Source: an uncultured Eubacteriales bacterium
Lineage (GTDB): Bacteria; Bacillota; Clostridia; Oscillospirales; Acutalibacteraceae
NCBI GenBank assembly: GCA_934489895.1
Contig: CAKSST010000005.1
Location: 1 to 64,000 of the forward strand
Direction: 5' to 3'
DNA length: 64,000 nucleotides
Position 1 is the stretch's first letter. Each line of letters starts with the position of its first letter. The notes beneath the pieces were generated by a model. The model was not told the DNA's origin and ran no database searches. It saw nothing but the letters and a program-made list of their open reading frames with translations. The translations under genes and the position numbers were made by a program. Positions 16,462 through 25,117 of the stretch are shown piece by piece.

Positions 16462-17430
16462 TTACTTTTCTTGATACTGCAAAGCCAATTCGCATATTCT
16501 TTGAACATCGTCAAAACAGGAAATTTGCCCGCACATTGCGCGCAAATTGGCAGCCCCTTTAAGCCCGCGCATATACCACGCTGCGTGCTTGCGCGCTTCA
16601 AGATAAGCGATTTTTTCATGTTTGTCAGCTACCATTAGATCTACCTGTTTTATAAGCAAATTCATCTTTTCATGCACGGTTGGCTCGGGCAATATTATCC
16701 CTTGCTCAAACCAGGCATTTATGGCTTTGAACACATATGGTGCGCCCATTGCCGCCCTTCCCACCATAACAAAATCACAGCACGTCTGCTCATACATTCT
16801 TTGCGCAGACGGTCCGTCGGTTACGTCACCGTTGGCAATAACGGGTATTCTAACCGCTCGTTTTACCGCCGCAATGGTATCAATATCCACAGGCGGTGCA
16901 TACATCTGCCGACGTGTTCTGCCGTGCACTGTAATTGCCGCTGCGCCCGCGTTTTCACAGCGTTTTGCTATATCCACAGCATTAATAGAATCCGCATCCC
17001 AGCCCGTTCTTATTTTAACCGTTACAGGCACATTTGAAGCCTTTACCGCTGCCGCTGTAATTTGCTCTGCAAGTTCAGGATTTTTCATTAAAGCCGAGCC
17101 GCCCCCGTTACCTGCAACCTTAGGCGCGGGACAGCCCATATTAATATCTAAAAAATCAGGCTTGTATTTCAGCGCGGCAGATACCGCCTCGGCCATAATA
17201 TCAGGATCACTGCCAAACAGTTGTGTTGCCACAGGACGTTCAGCGTCACTGCACGCCATAAGCGAGGCAGATTTACGGTCACCAACGCTTACACCTTTTG
17301 CGCTTACAAGCTCGCTTACACAATAAGCCGCACCAAATGAACGGCAAAGCTCACGCATGGCGCGGTCAGCCACGCCTGCCATTGGGGCAAGCGCTGCGTA
17401 GCCTTTAAATTCCAAGTAACCTATTTTCAT
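16462..17430 (-). CDS. dusB: tRNA-dihydrouridine synthase (DusB type)
   Basis: This 322-residue FMN enzyme reduces uridines in the tRNA D-loop. The TIM-barrel N-terminus contains APMAGVADRAMREL, the catalytic cysteine is in NMGCPAPKV (about residue 98), and the FMN-binding HGRTRRQMY and GNGD-like segments follow. A helical tRNA-binding domain forms the C-terminus. The start at 17430 begins MKIGYLEFKG, which fits the family; an upstream ATG at 17454 would add 8 residues. It is divergent from polA, with 155 bases between. Confidence 0.93.
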   Translation of the reverse strand: MKIGYLEFKGYAALAPMAGVADRAMRELCRSFGAAYCVSELVSAKGVSVGDRKSASLMACSDAERPVATQLFGSDPDIMAEAVSAALKYKPDFLDINMGCPAPKVAGNGGGSALMKNPELAEQITAAAVKASNVPVTVKIRTGWDADSINAVDIAKRCENAGAAAITVHGRTRRQMYAPPVDIDTIAAVKRAVRIPVIANGDVTDGPSAQRMYEQTCCDFVMVGRAAMGAPYVFKAINAWFEQGIILPEPTVHEKMNLLIKQVDLMVADKHEKIAYLEARKHAAWYMRGLKGAANLRAMCGQISCFDDVQRICELALQYQEK

Positions 17431-17507
17431 CAATAATCTGCCTTTAAAATACAAATATATTAAATATTACCACAAATAATATAATTTGAGAAGATATTAT
17501 TTTTTAA

Positions 17508-17536
17508 ATGACAAATTAAATAGTATGTGTTATACT
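17508..17536 (+). promoter_or_regulatory. polA promoter
   Basis: There is an ATGACA at 17508-17513, 17 bases of spacer and a TATACT at 17531-17536 on the plus strand, about 45 bases before the polA start, which is itself preceded by GGAGG. Confidence 0.65.
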
Positions 17537-17585
17537 ATAATGTGAGTTATTTTGAGGTATACATTTTGATGCGTGGAGGTATATT

Positions 17586-20132
17586 ATGAAGCTTCTTGCA
17601 ATAGACGGTAACAGCCTTATAAACCGCGCCTTTTACGGCATTCGTCTGCTGTCCACAAAGGACGGCAGATACACAAACGGTATTGTAGGCTTTTTAAATA
17701 TTTTGCACCGCCTTATTGAAAACGAAAAGCCCGACGGTATTGCGGTTGCTTTTGACCTTAAAGCTCCCACCTTCCGCCACCATAAATATGCCGATTACAA
17801 GGCAGGCAGAAAACCCATGCCGCAGGAGCTTACAAGCCAGATGCCTCTTCTAAAAGAATTGCTTACTTATTTTGGCTTTCACTGTATTGAACTTGAGGGC
17901 TATGAGGCCGACGATATTATAGGCACTCTGTCACGTATTTTCTCAACCGGCGGTAACTCCTGCGTAATTGCCACAGGTGACCGGGATGCTTTTCAGCTCA
18001 TATCCGACAATGTAAATTTAGTACTTGCTTCCACCTCAGGCGGTCAGCCGCTTACCGTTAAATATGACAATGCCGCAGTAATTGAAAAATACGGCATTGA
18101 TGCTAAAAGCATGTTAGAGCTCAAAGCGCTTATGGGTGACTCTTCTGATAATATCCCCGGCGTTGCAGGCGTGGGAGAAAAGACTGCAACCGCGCTTATA
18201 CAGCAATTTGGCACGATAGAAAATTTATATAACCAGCTTGATACTGCCGACATTAAAGACTCCTTAAAAGCAAAACTGACGGCAGGTAAAGAAAATGCAT
18301 TCTTAAGCCGTTGGTTAGGTGAAATATGCAAAACTGTACCCATAAGCGAAAACATAGAGGACTATAAATGTGCACCCCGTAACGACAGCGCACTTGCTTC
18401 TTTGATGACCGAGCTCGAACTTTTCAAGCTTATGGAAAAATGGGGTGTATCTGCAAAATCCGCTATGCCTACAGCACAGAAAATCAATGGTTTTGAAGCC
18501 GCCAATGCAGCAGCTGTTGCAGCCTGCGCGCAAAACAGAAAACAGCTTGATGTTTTATTGCTGGACAACACTGTTATATTTGCTGCCCAAAACACATTTT
18601 TTGCTTGCCCTTTGGGCAGTATTGACAGCGCACTTGCAGATGCGCTTTGCAATACAGATATTACAAAGCGTGTTGCCGATACAAAGGCACTTATAAAAGC
18701 TTTGGAAGAATATAATATTCAGCCAAACAATATTGCTTTTGATACCTCTCTTGCAGGCTATATTCTTGACCCCTCTTCCTCTTCTTACGAATTGGACCGC
18801 CTTTGCATAAACGCAGGTATCGCACCGCCCGAAAAGGATGATTTTTCAACACTTGCCGCCGTATTCTGCGCTGTTTGCAACAATATGAGCGAGCAGATTG
18901 ACAAAAACGGCCAGCATGAGCTTTTATGTAACATTGAAATACCCCTTGCGCAAGTGCTTTGCGATATGGAAAAGCAGGGCTTTTTGGTAGATACCGATAC
19001 AATAAAAGAACTTGGCGACGAATGGGGTGCAAAGGTTGACTCTCTTGCCACACAAATTTACGAGCTTGTAGGCTGTGAATTTAACCTTAATTCTCCCAAA
19101 CAGTTGGGACAGGCATTATTTGAAAAACTGATGCTCCCCTGCAAAAAGAAGACAAAAAACGGGTACTCAACCAACGCCGAGGTGCTTGAAGAGCTTCGTT
19201 ATGCGCACCCTGCCGTTGAATTATTGCTTGAATACCGTCAGCTTTCAAAATTAAAATCAACATACTGCGAATCCCTGCTTGAAAAAGCAGACAAAAGCGG
19301 CAGAATACACTCCACCTTTAACCAGACCGAAACCCGAACGGGGCGCATAAGCTCTACCGAGCCGAATCTGCAAAATATCCCCGTAAGACGCGAAGAAGGC
19401 AAAAAGCTACGCAAATGCTTTATTGCTAAAGAAGGTTATGTGCTTTGCGATGCCGACTATTCACAGATTGAACTGCGTGTTCTTGCTCATATGGCAAACG
19501 ACAAGGCTATGATTACAGCCTTTAAAAATAACGAGGATATCCATACCCTTACCGCATCTGAGGTTTTCAACATCCCGCCGCTTATGGTCACCGACCTTAT
19601 GCGCAGCCGCGCAAAAGCCGTTAACTTTGGTATTGTGTACGGTATAGGTGCTTTTTCGCTCGCCAAAGATATTGGTGTATCGCGCAGCGAAGCAGACAGC
19701 TATATCAAAGGCTATATGGCAACCTATCCGGGCGTTGCAAAATATATGGAAGATGTAATTGCAAAAGCCAGAAAATGCGGATATGTTTCCACTCTTTTCG
19801 GCCGCCGCCGCTTTTTACCTGAGCTTGCATCATCAAACAAAAATCTACAGGCATTCGGTGAACGCGTGGCAAGAAATATGCCTGTACAGGGCACCGCAGC
19901 CGATATTATTAAAATTGCAATGGTGCGTGTTGCAAGCCGTATTAAAGCCGAAAAGCTTGATGCCGCTTTGATTTTGCAGGTACACGACGAGCTTATTGTA
20001 GAAGCAAAACAAGAAATTGCCGAGCAGGTTACAGCTCTGCTTTGTGAGGAAATGGAAAACGCTTGCAAAATAACTTGCGGTCTTTCAGTGGATGCCTCTT
20101 ATGGCAAAACCTGGTATGAGGCTAAAAAATGA
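17586..20132 (+). CDS. polA: DNA polymerase I
   Basis: This 848-residue protein fills gaps in repair and removes Okazaki primers. The N-terminal 5'-3' exonuclease domain (about 1-290) has FDLKAPTFRH, GYEADDIIG and GDSSDNIPGVAGVGEKTA. The C-terminal polymerase domain (about 440-848) has motif A DADYSQIELR, the O-helix RSRAKAVNFGIVYG, and motif C VHDEL. The middle region lacks the FDTET-type Exo I carboxylates, so the 3'-5' proofreading site is probably dead, as in Bacillus PolA. It overlaps rimI by 4 bases and opens the plus-strand polA-rimI-tsaD run. Confidence 0.96.
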   Translation: MKLLAIDGNSLINRAFYGIRLLSTKDGRYTNGIVGFLNILHRLIENEKPDGIAVAFDLKAPTFRHHKYADYKAGRKPMPQELTSQMPLLKELLTYFGFHCIELEGYEADDIIGTLSRIFSTGGNSCVIATGDRDAFQLISDNVNLVLASTSGGQPLTVKYDNAAVIEKYGIDAKSMLELKALMGDSSDNIPGVAGVGEKTATALIQQFGTIENLYNQLDTADIKDSLKAKLTAGKENAFLSRWLGEICKTVPISENIEDYKCAPRNDSALASLMTELELFKLMEKWGVSAKSAMPTAQKINGFEAANAAAVAACAQNRKQLDVLLLDNTVIFAAQNTFFACPLGSIDSALADALCNTDITKRVADTKALIKALEEYNIQPNNIAFDTSLAGYILDPSSSSYELDRLCINAGIAPPEKDDFSTLAAVFCAVCNNMSEQIDKNGQHELLCNIEIPLAQVLCDMEKQGFLVDTDTIKELGDEWGAKVDSLATQIYELVGCEFNLNSPKQLGQALFEKLMLPCKKKTKNGYSTNAEVLEELRYAHPAVELLLEYRQLSKLKSTYCESLLEKADKSGRIHSTFNQTETRTGRISSTEPNLQNIPVRREEGKKLRKCFIAKEGYVLCDADYSQIELRVLAHMANDKAMITAFKNNEDIHTLTASEVFNIPPLMVTDLMRSRAKAVNFGIVYGIGAFSLAKDIGVSRSEADSYIKGYMATYPGVAKYMEDVIAKARKCGYVSTLFGRRRFLPELASSNKNLQAFGERVARNMPVQGTAADIIKIAMVRVASRIKAEKLDAALILQVHDELIVEAKQEIAEQVTALLCEEMENACKITCGLSVDASYGKTWYEAKK

Positions 20133-20572
20133 GTAATTTTTTCGATGTAGTACAGCTTACAAAACAGGATGCTAACGGCATTTCGCTAATAGAAAAAGTT
20201 TGCTTTGCGCACCCTTGGTCACAAAAATCAATTGAAGATTCTTTTGATAATAATACGATTTTTTTCGGTGCTTTGTGCAATAATGAAATTATAGGATATT
20301 GCGGCATACAAACCGTATGCGGCGAGGGATATATAACAAACATTGCCGTTTTGGCAGAGTACCGCAAAAAAGGTGTCGGACAAGCGCTTGTTGACAGGCT
20401 TATACTTTTTGCCGATCAGCAAAAGCTTGCCTTTATAACCCTTGAGGTAAGGGTTTCCAACCTTGACGCCGTCAGCCTTTATACCAAATCAGGCTTTAAA
20501 AATATGGGAACAAGAAAAAACTTTTACCGCGATCCTTCGGAAGACGCGTACATTATGACAAGGCAGATGTAG
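20129..20572 (+). CDS. rimI: Ribosomal-protein-alanine N-acetyltransferase
   Basis: This 147-residue GNAT acetyltransferase modifies the N-terminus of ribosomal protein S18 in the best-known member. The acetyl-CoA motif is visible as EYRKKGVGQALV (about residues 77-88), followed by the usual LEVRVSN strand and SLYTKSGF. It overlaps polA by 4 bases and is followed by tsaD after 3 bases. rimI next to tsaD is the standard order in Firmicutes, which supports the specific assignment over a general GNAT. Confidence 0.9.
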   Translation: MSNFFDVVQLTKQDANGISLIEKVCFAHPWSQKSIEDSFDNNTIFFGALCNNEIIGYCGIQTVCGEGYITNIAVLAEYRKKGVGQALVDRLILFADQQKLAFITLEVRVSNLDAVSLYTKSGFKNMGTRKNFYRDPSEDAYIMTRQM

Positions 20573-20575
20573 TTT

Positions 20576-21598
20576 ATGAAAATACTTGCAATTGAATCCT
20601 CCTGCGATGAAACCGCAGTTGCCGTCACTGTGGGCAGAAATATACTTTCAAGCTCTGTTGTCAGCCAAATTGACGAGCATAAAATTTACGGCGGTGTTGT
20701 GCCTGAAATTGCTTCACGCCGCCACGTTGAAAGCATCAGCACGGTATGCGACGATGCTTTATGCAGAGCAAACCTTACATACGGCGACATAGATGCTGTT
20801 GCCGTAACTTTTGCGCCGGGACTTATAGGCGCTCTGCTTGTAGGTGTAAACTATGCGAAAGGACTTTCAATGTCACTTGGTGTGCCCCTTATTCCCGTAC
20901 ACCATCTGCGTTCACATATAGCCGCAAATTATATAGGTGAAGAGGAGCTTAAACCGCCCTTTTTATGCCTAATGGTTTCGGGCGGGAACACTATGATTGT
21001 ACAGGTAAATAATTATACGGATTTTAAGGTTATAGGCAGAACGGTAGACGATGCAGCGGGTGAATGCTTTGATAAGTCGGCGCGTGCAATGGGACTTTCT
21101 TACCCGGGCGGCGTTCAGCTTGATAAAATTGCAACGGTTGCCGATTTTAAAAAGTATCCTCTGCCCCACCCGTCAGTTGATGGACATGCACTTGATTTCA
21201 GCTTTTCAGGCCTTAAAACCGCAGTTGTTAACATCATCCATAACGCACATCAAAAGGGTGAAGAAATTGATGTTCCCGTGCTATGTGCCTGTGTACGCAA
21301 ACGCGTATGCGATATGCTTATTGATAATACGCTTGCCGCGGCAAAACAGCAGTACCCCGACGGCAATGAAGTAAAAATTGTTATTGCAGGCGGCGTTTCT
21401 GCAAACAGCGAACTTCGCAGCCGTATGCAAAAAGAATGTGATGGTCTTGGCTACAAGCTTTATTTGCCGCAGCTTAAATATTGCGGCGATAACGCCGCTA
21501 TGGTAGGTGTTGCCGCTTATTACGAATACCTTTCCGGCAATATTGGAGATATATCTTTAAACGCAACCGCTACCCTGCCCATCGATTACAGAACATAA
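20576..21598 (+). CDS. tsaD: tRNA N6-threonylcarbamoyladenosine transferase TsaD
   Basis: This 340-residue enzyme transfers the threonylcarbamoyl group to A37 of ANN-decoding tRNAs, together with TsaB and TsaE (not in this window). The metal-binding histidines lie in HHLRSHIAAN (about residues 107-116), and ESSCDETAVAV is the N-terminal ASKHA signature. Later landmarks are VSGGNTMI and GGVSANSELR. The length is typical. It is cotranscribed with rimI. Confidence 0.96.
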   Translation: MKILAIESSCDETAVAVTVGRNILSSSVVSQIDEHKIYGGVVPEIASRRHVESISTVCDDALCRANLTYGDIDAVAVTFAPGLIGALLVGVNYAKGLSMSLGVPLIPVHHLRSHIAANYIGEEELKPPFLCLMVSGGNTMIVQVNNYTDFKVIGRTVDDAAGECFDKSARAMGLSYPGGVQLDKIATVADFKKYPLPHPSVDGHALDFSFSGLKTAVVNIIHNAHQKGEEIDVPVLCACVRKRVCDMLIDNTLAAAKQQYPDGNEVKIVIAGGVSANSELRSRMQKECDGLGYKLYLPQLKYCGDNAAMVGVAAYYEYLSGNIGDISLNATATLPIDYRT

Positions 21599-21624
21599 AG
21601 TTGCACAAAACACTATCATTTGTC

Positions 21625-21653
21625 TTGAATTATTAATAATTATTATATATAAT
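21625..21653 (+). promoter_or_regulatory. Promoter for the lipid-kinase / mreB region
   Basis: There is a TTGAAT at 21625-21630, 17 bases of AT spacer and a TATAAT at 21648-21653, 38 bases before the lipid-kinase GTG start. It may drive the downstream mreBCD genes too, since only 56 bases separate the kinase from mreB. Confidence 0.6.
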
Positions 21654-21690
21654 ATTTTAATAACCATTTTACGAAAGGTCTTGTATTGCT

Positions 21691-22611
21691 GTGAGTACCG
21701 AGAATAAAAAGTTGTTTTTTGTTGTTAATCCGCAGTCAGGCACAATGAAGGCGGGTTCGCAACTGCTTAATATAATAAAAGAACTTTCAAACGGCGGTTA
21801 TTCTGTAACCGTTTACCCCACTAAAGCCCGCGGCGACGCAACAGAAAAGGTTTCCAACCTTAGCGACTGTTACGATACTGTTGTTGCCTGTGGCGGTGAC
21901 GGCACCTTGAACGAGGTTATTACAGGTGTGTTTAAGGGTAACAAAAAGTTTAAAATAGGTTATATACCTGCAGGCACACAAAACGAATGGTCCTCAGGTC
22001 TGAGAATACCAAGAAATCTCGTCAAAGCCTCAAAGGTTATTTCAAACGGTAAGCTTGCAAGTCTTGACATAGGTTCCTTTAACGACAATTATTTTGTTTA
22101 TACCGCATCTTTCGGCGCACTTACCGAGGCTTCTTACTCTGCTCCCCAGCAGATAAAAAATGTGATCGGTCAGGCAGCATATGTTTTGGAGGGTTTGCGC
22201 TGTTTAGGTAATATTAAGCCCATACGCATCAAAGCCGAGCACGACAACGGTATGTGCGAGGGCGATTATCTGTTCGGCGCCGTTTCAAACTCATTATCCG
22301 TCGGAGGTGTAGTCAAGCTTAAAGAAAACATTGTTAATTTAAGCGACGGTAAATTTGAAGTTGTCCTTATCAAAAATCCGAAAAACGCGCTTGAGTTTCA
22401 GTCCCTTATAAGCAGTATTATTTCACAGAATTATAACGACCCGATGATTGACTTTTTTCATACATCAAGTCTTAAAATTACCAGCGATATTGATATTGAC
22501 TGGACACTCGACGGTGAAAAGGCTCTCGGCGGTCAATGTGTCGAGATTAGAAATTTACACCGTGTTATGGATTTTTATGTGCCCGATAAAGAGCTGAGCA
22601 TTCTTGCATAG
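21691..22611 (+). CDS. Diacylglycerol kinase-family lipid kinase
   Basis: This 306-residue protein of the DAGK catalytic family (DgkB/YegS/LCB5-like) has the N-terminal FVVNPQSGTMKAG, the nucleotide-binding CGGDGTLNEV (about residues 71-80) and the GTQNEWSSGLRIP segment, where most relatives have GTxNDfA. The C-terminal half is the usual beta-sandwich. It probably phosphorylates a lipid such as diacylglycerol released during envelope turnover, but the substrate cannot be read from the sequence. The start is a GTG at 21691 with AAAGG rather far upstream (12 bases). Confidence 0.85.
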   Translation: MSTENKKLFFVVNPQSGTMKAGSQLLNIIKELSNGGYSVTVYPTKARGDATEKVSNLSDCYDTVVACGGDGTLNEVITGVFKGNKKFKIGYIPAGTQNEWSSGLRIPRNLVKASKVISNGKLASLDIGSFNDNYFVYTASFGALTEASYSAPQQIKNVIGQAAYVLEGLRCLGNIKPIRIKAEHDNGMCEGDYLFGAVSNSLSVGGVVKLKENIVNLSDGKFEVVLIKNPKNALEFQSLISSIISQNYNDPMIDFFHTSSLKITSDIDIDWTLDGEKALGGQCVEIRNLHRVMDFYVPDKELSILA

Positions 22612-22667
22612 GGTGAAGTGAATAACCCAAACCCGCCAAAGTTTTATTGAAAGAACGGAGATTAATT

Positions 22668-23687
22668 ATGTTTGCCAGAGAATTAGGAATTGACCTTGGC
22701 ACCGCTAATACCCTTGTTTGCCTTAAAGGTAAGGGTATAATAATGCGTGAGCCCTCTGTTGTTGCGTATGATGTACGTACCGATGCTGTGCGCGCTGTGG
22801 GAACAGAGGCAAAAGAAATGATTGGTCGCACCCCCGGCTCAATTGTAGCTGTGCGTCCATTAAAGGACGGTGTTATTGCAGACTATGATGTTACCGCCGC
22901 TATGCTTAAAAGATTTATAAAGCAATCTCTTCACGGTTCATTGTTTTCAAGGGTACGCATTGTAATTTGTATTCCCGCAGGTGTTACAGAGGTTGAAAGC
23001 CGCGCTGTTTTTGATGCCGCACGTCAGGCAGGCGCAACCGAGGTAGATCTTATTGAAGAGCCGATGGCAGCAGCTGTCGGCGCCGGTCTTCCCGTCTGGG
23101 ATGCAACAGGAAGTATGATAGTTGATATCGGCGGCGGCACAAGTGAGGTTGCTGTAATATCACTAGGCGATATTGTTACTGCACAATCCGTACGTGTAGC
23201 AGGTGATGATTTTGACGAGTCAATTATTAATCATATCCGCAAAACCCACCACCTGCTCATAGGCGACCGTACAGCAGAACAAATTAAAATAAACATAGGC
23301 TCTGCTTTGCCCTTGGAGGAAGAAACCAGCATTGAAATTAAAGGCCGCAACCTTGTTGATGGTTTGCCCAAAAATGTAATTATCACCTCCGAAGAGGTTC
23401 GCGAGGCTATGAGCGACCCCATTAACCAAATTATTGACGCCATACGCTCCACGTTGGAGAAAACTCCTCCCGAGCTTTCTGCAGATATTATTGACAGCGG
23501 TATAGCCCTTTCAGGCGGCGGCGCTTTACTTCGCGGTCTGGACAAGCTTATCAGCCAGGAAACAGGTATTCCCGTAACAATAGCAGAAAACCCCATGGAC
23601 TGCGTTGTTATCGGTACTGCTCGCCGTCTGGAAAACGTTGACAGCTTTCAGCACTATGTTTTCCGCAGAGGCAAAACTTTCAGATAA
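22668..23687 (+). CDS. mreB: Rod shape-determining protein MreB
   Basis: This 339-residue actin-like protein forms filaments under the membrane that guide sidewall peptidoglycan synthesis. The N-terminal GIDLGTANTLV is the phosphate-1 loop; DIGGGTSEVAVIS (about residues 150-162) is phosphate 2; SGGGALLRGLD is the adenosine motif. The start at 22668 begins MFARELGIDLG, which fits MreB; the upstream frame to 22647 adds seven residues without cause. It is followed by mreC, mreD and a class B PBP in one run. Confidence 0.96.
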   Translation: MFARELGIDLGTANTLVCLKGKGIIMREPSVVAYDVRTDAVRAVGTEAKEMIGRTPGSIVAVRPLKDGVIADYDVTAAMLKRFIKQSLHGSLFSRVRIVICIPAGVTEVESRAVFDAARQAGATEVDLIEEPMAAAVGAGLPVWDATGSMIVDIGGGTSEVAVISLGDIVTAQSVRVAGDDFDESIINHIRKTHHLLIGDRTAEQIKINIGSALPLEEETSIEIKGRNLVDGLPKNVIITSEEVREAMSDPINQIIDAIRSTLEKTPPELSADIIDSGIALSGGGALLRGLDKLISQETGIPVTIAENPMDCVVIGTARRLENVDSFQHYVFRRGKTFR

Positions 23688-23712
23688 AACGTAATTGGAA
23701 AGGAGATGCCGC

Positions 23713-24576
23713 ATGCGTTTGTTTTTTCGCAGCAGGCGTTTTAAAATAACCGCTGCCGTATTATCAATTGTTTTGGTAGTATCCATAATAATCAGAATCG
23801 CGGGCGGTATAATCATGCCGGGCGCCAGCATTTTAGGCACAATTGCAGCACCCTTTGAGCAATTAGCCACATCGGTTTCAGGCTTTTTCAAGGATTATAA
23901 TACCAAAATAAACAAATCAGATGAACTCCTTCGTGAAAACGAAGAGCTTCAAAAAGAAATTAACCGTTTAACCAAAGAGCTTCTTGATTATCAGGAAGCT
24001 CTTCAGGAAAATGAGTTTTACGAGGATTATCTTGAAATAAAAGAAGAACATCAGGATTTTAAGTTTGAGCCCGCCCTGCTAACCTCTTACGATGCTGATG
24101 ATGAGTTTTATTCTTTTAATATAAACAAAGGCACCCTGTCAGGTGTTGCAGCATACGACCCAGTAATTACTTCACAAGGGCTTATAGGCTACGTATCACA
24201 GGTTGCCCCTTCCTATTCAAAAGTGATAACGATATTAAGCCCAACCATTAATGTAGGAGGTTATGATAACCGCACAGGTGATGCAGGCATTCTTGCCGGA
24301 CACCTTTCCCTTGCGGGCAAAAAGATGACACGGCTATCCAAGCTTTCTCGCTCCTGCAGTGTTGCAATCGGCGACTATATTGTTACTTCCGGCGGCGGCG
24401 TATTCCCGCAGGGTTTACTTATCGGCACGGTATCTGCTTTAGATGCTTCCGACACAAACAATTACTTATACGCAACCATATCCCCCTCAGTTGATTTTGA
24501 AAACATAAGCGAATGTATGGTAATAACCAGCTTTGCAGGACAGGGTGTTCTGCTTAGTGGCGGTGAAGATGAATAA
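23713..24576 (+). CDS. mreC: Rod shape-determining protein MreC
   Basis: This 287-residue bitopic membrane protein scaffolds the elongation complex. It has one N-terminal membrane segment (about residues 10-32), a coiled coil at about 65-110 (rich in Glu, Lys and Leu), and a C-terminal two-barrel domain with the conserved GLIGYVSQVAPSYSKVITIL and VTSGGGVFPQGLLIG stretches. The start at 23713 follows GGAGATG. The last 8 bases overlap mreD. Confidence 0.93.
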   Translation: MRLFFRSRRFKITAAVLSIVLVVSIIIRIAGGIIMPGASILGTIAAPFEQLATSVSGFFKDYNTKINKSDELLRENEELQKEINRLTKELLDYQEALQENEFYEDYLEIKEEHQDFKFEPALLTSYDADDEFYSFNINKGTLSGVAAYDPVITSQGLIGYVSQVAPSYSKVITILSPTINVGGYDNRTGDAGILAGHLSLAGKKMTRLSKLSRSCSVAIGDYIVTSGGGVFPQGLLIGTVSALDASDTNNYLYATISPSVDFENISECMVITSFAGQGVLLSGGEDE

Positions 24577-25102
24577 TATGGTAAAAAATAATAAACGCGT
24601 AACATATATTACGCATATTTCAATTTCTCTTGTTTTTGCCCTGCTTTATTTGCTGCAGTACAGCTTCAGGATTGTACCGAAAATAAACGGCGCAACCGCT
24701 TTACTGCTTGTTCCCGCCGTTATAGCAGCAGGAGCACGTCTTGGAGAATGGTGCGGCTTTGCCTACGGTCTTGTTTTTGGCTTCCTACTCGATTCAATTT
24801 CGGCAAATGTCGTATTTTTTAGCAGCGTTTGTTTAGCTTTAATAGGCTTCCTCTCAGGCTTTTTAATTTCACATCTGTTTAACCGCAACATTATTTCAGT
24901 AATAATATTGGGGCTTGGCGGATGCTTTGCTTTTTTTACATTTAAACTATTTATTTATATCTTTCATGGTTGCAGTGGTATATGGGATTATTTTATTTAC
25001 CATTCTTTACCCTCCGCATTGTATTCCTTTATTTTTACTGTCCCGTTATTTTATTTGTTCGGTAAAATTGCAGGAGACAAACATAATTTTAAACGCATTT
25101 AA
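24569..25102 (+). CDS. mreD: Rod shape-determining protein MreD
   Basis: This 177-residue integral-membrane protein has about five to six spans. The call rests on its position between mreC and PBP2, its size and hydropathy, and the AGARLGEWCGFAYGLVFGFLLD segment, which resembles the MreD consensus near the third span. The start at 24569 overlaps the mreC end; ATG 24578 is an alternative. Confidence 0.85.
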   Translation: MNNMVKNNKRVTYITHISISLVFALLYLLQYSFRIVPKINGATALLLVPAVIAAGARLGEWCGFAYGLVFGFLLDSISANVVFFSSVCLALIGFLSGFLISHLFNRNIISVIILGLGGCFAFFTFKLFIYIFHGCSGIWDYFIYHSLPSALYSFIFTVPLFYLFGKIAGDKHNFKRI

Positions 25103-25117
25103 AAGGTGATTTTAAAA

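Noticed and set aside
21599..21690. Riboswitch upstream of the lipid-kinase gene
   Set aside because: The gap is 92 AT-rich bases filled by a promoter; there is no room for or sign of an aptamer.
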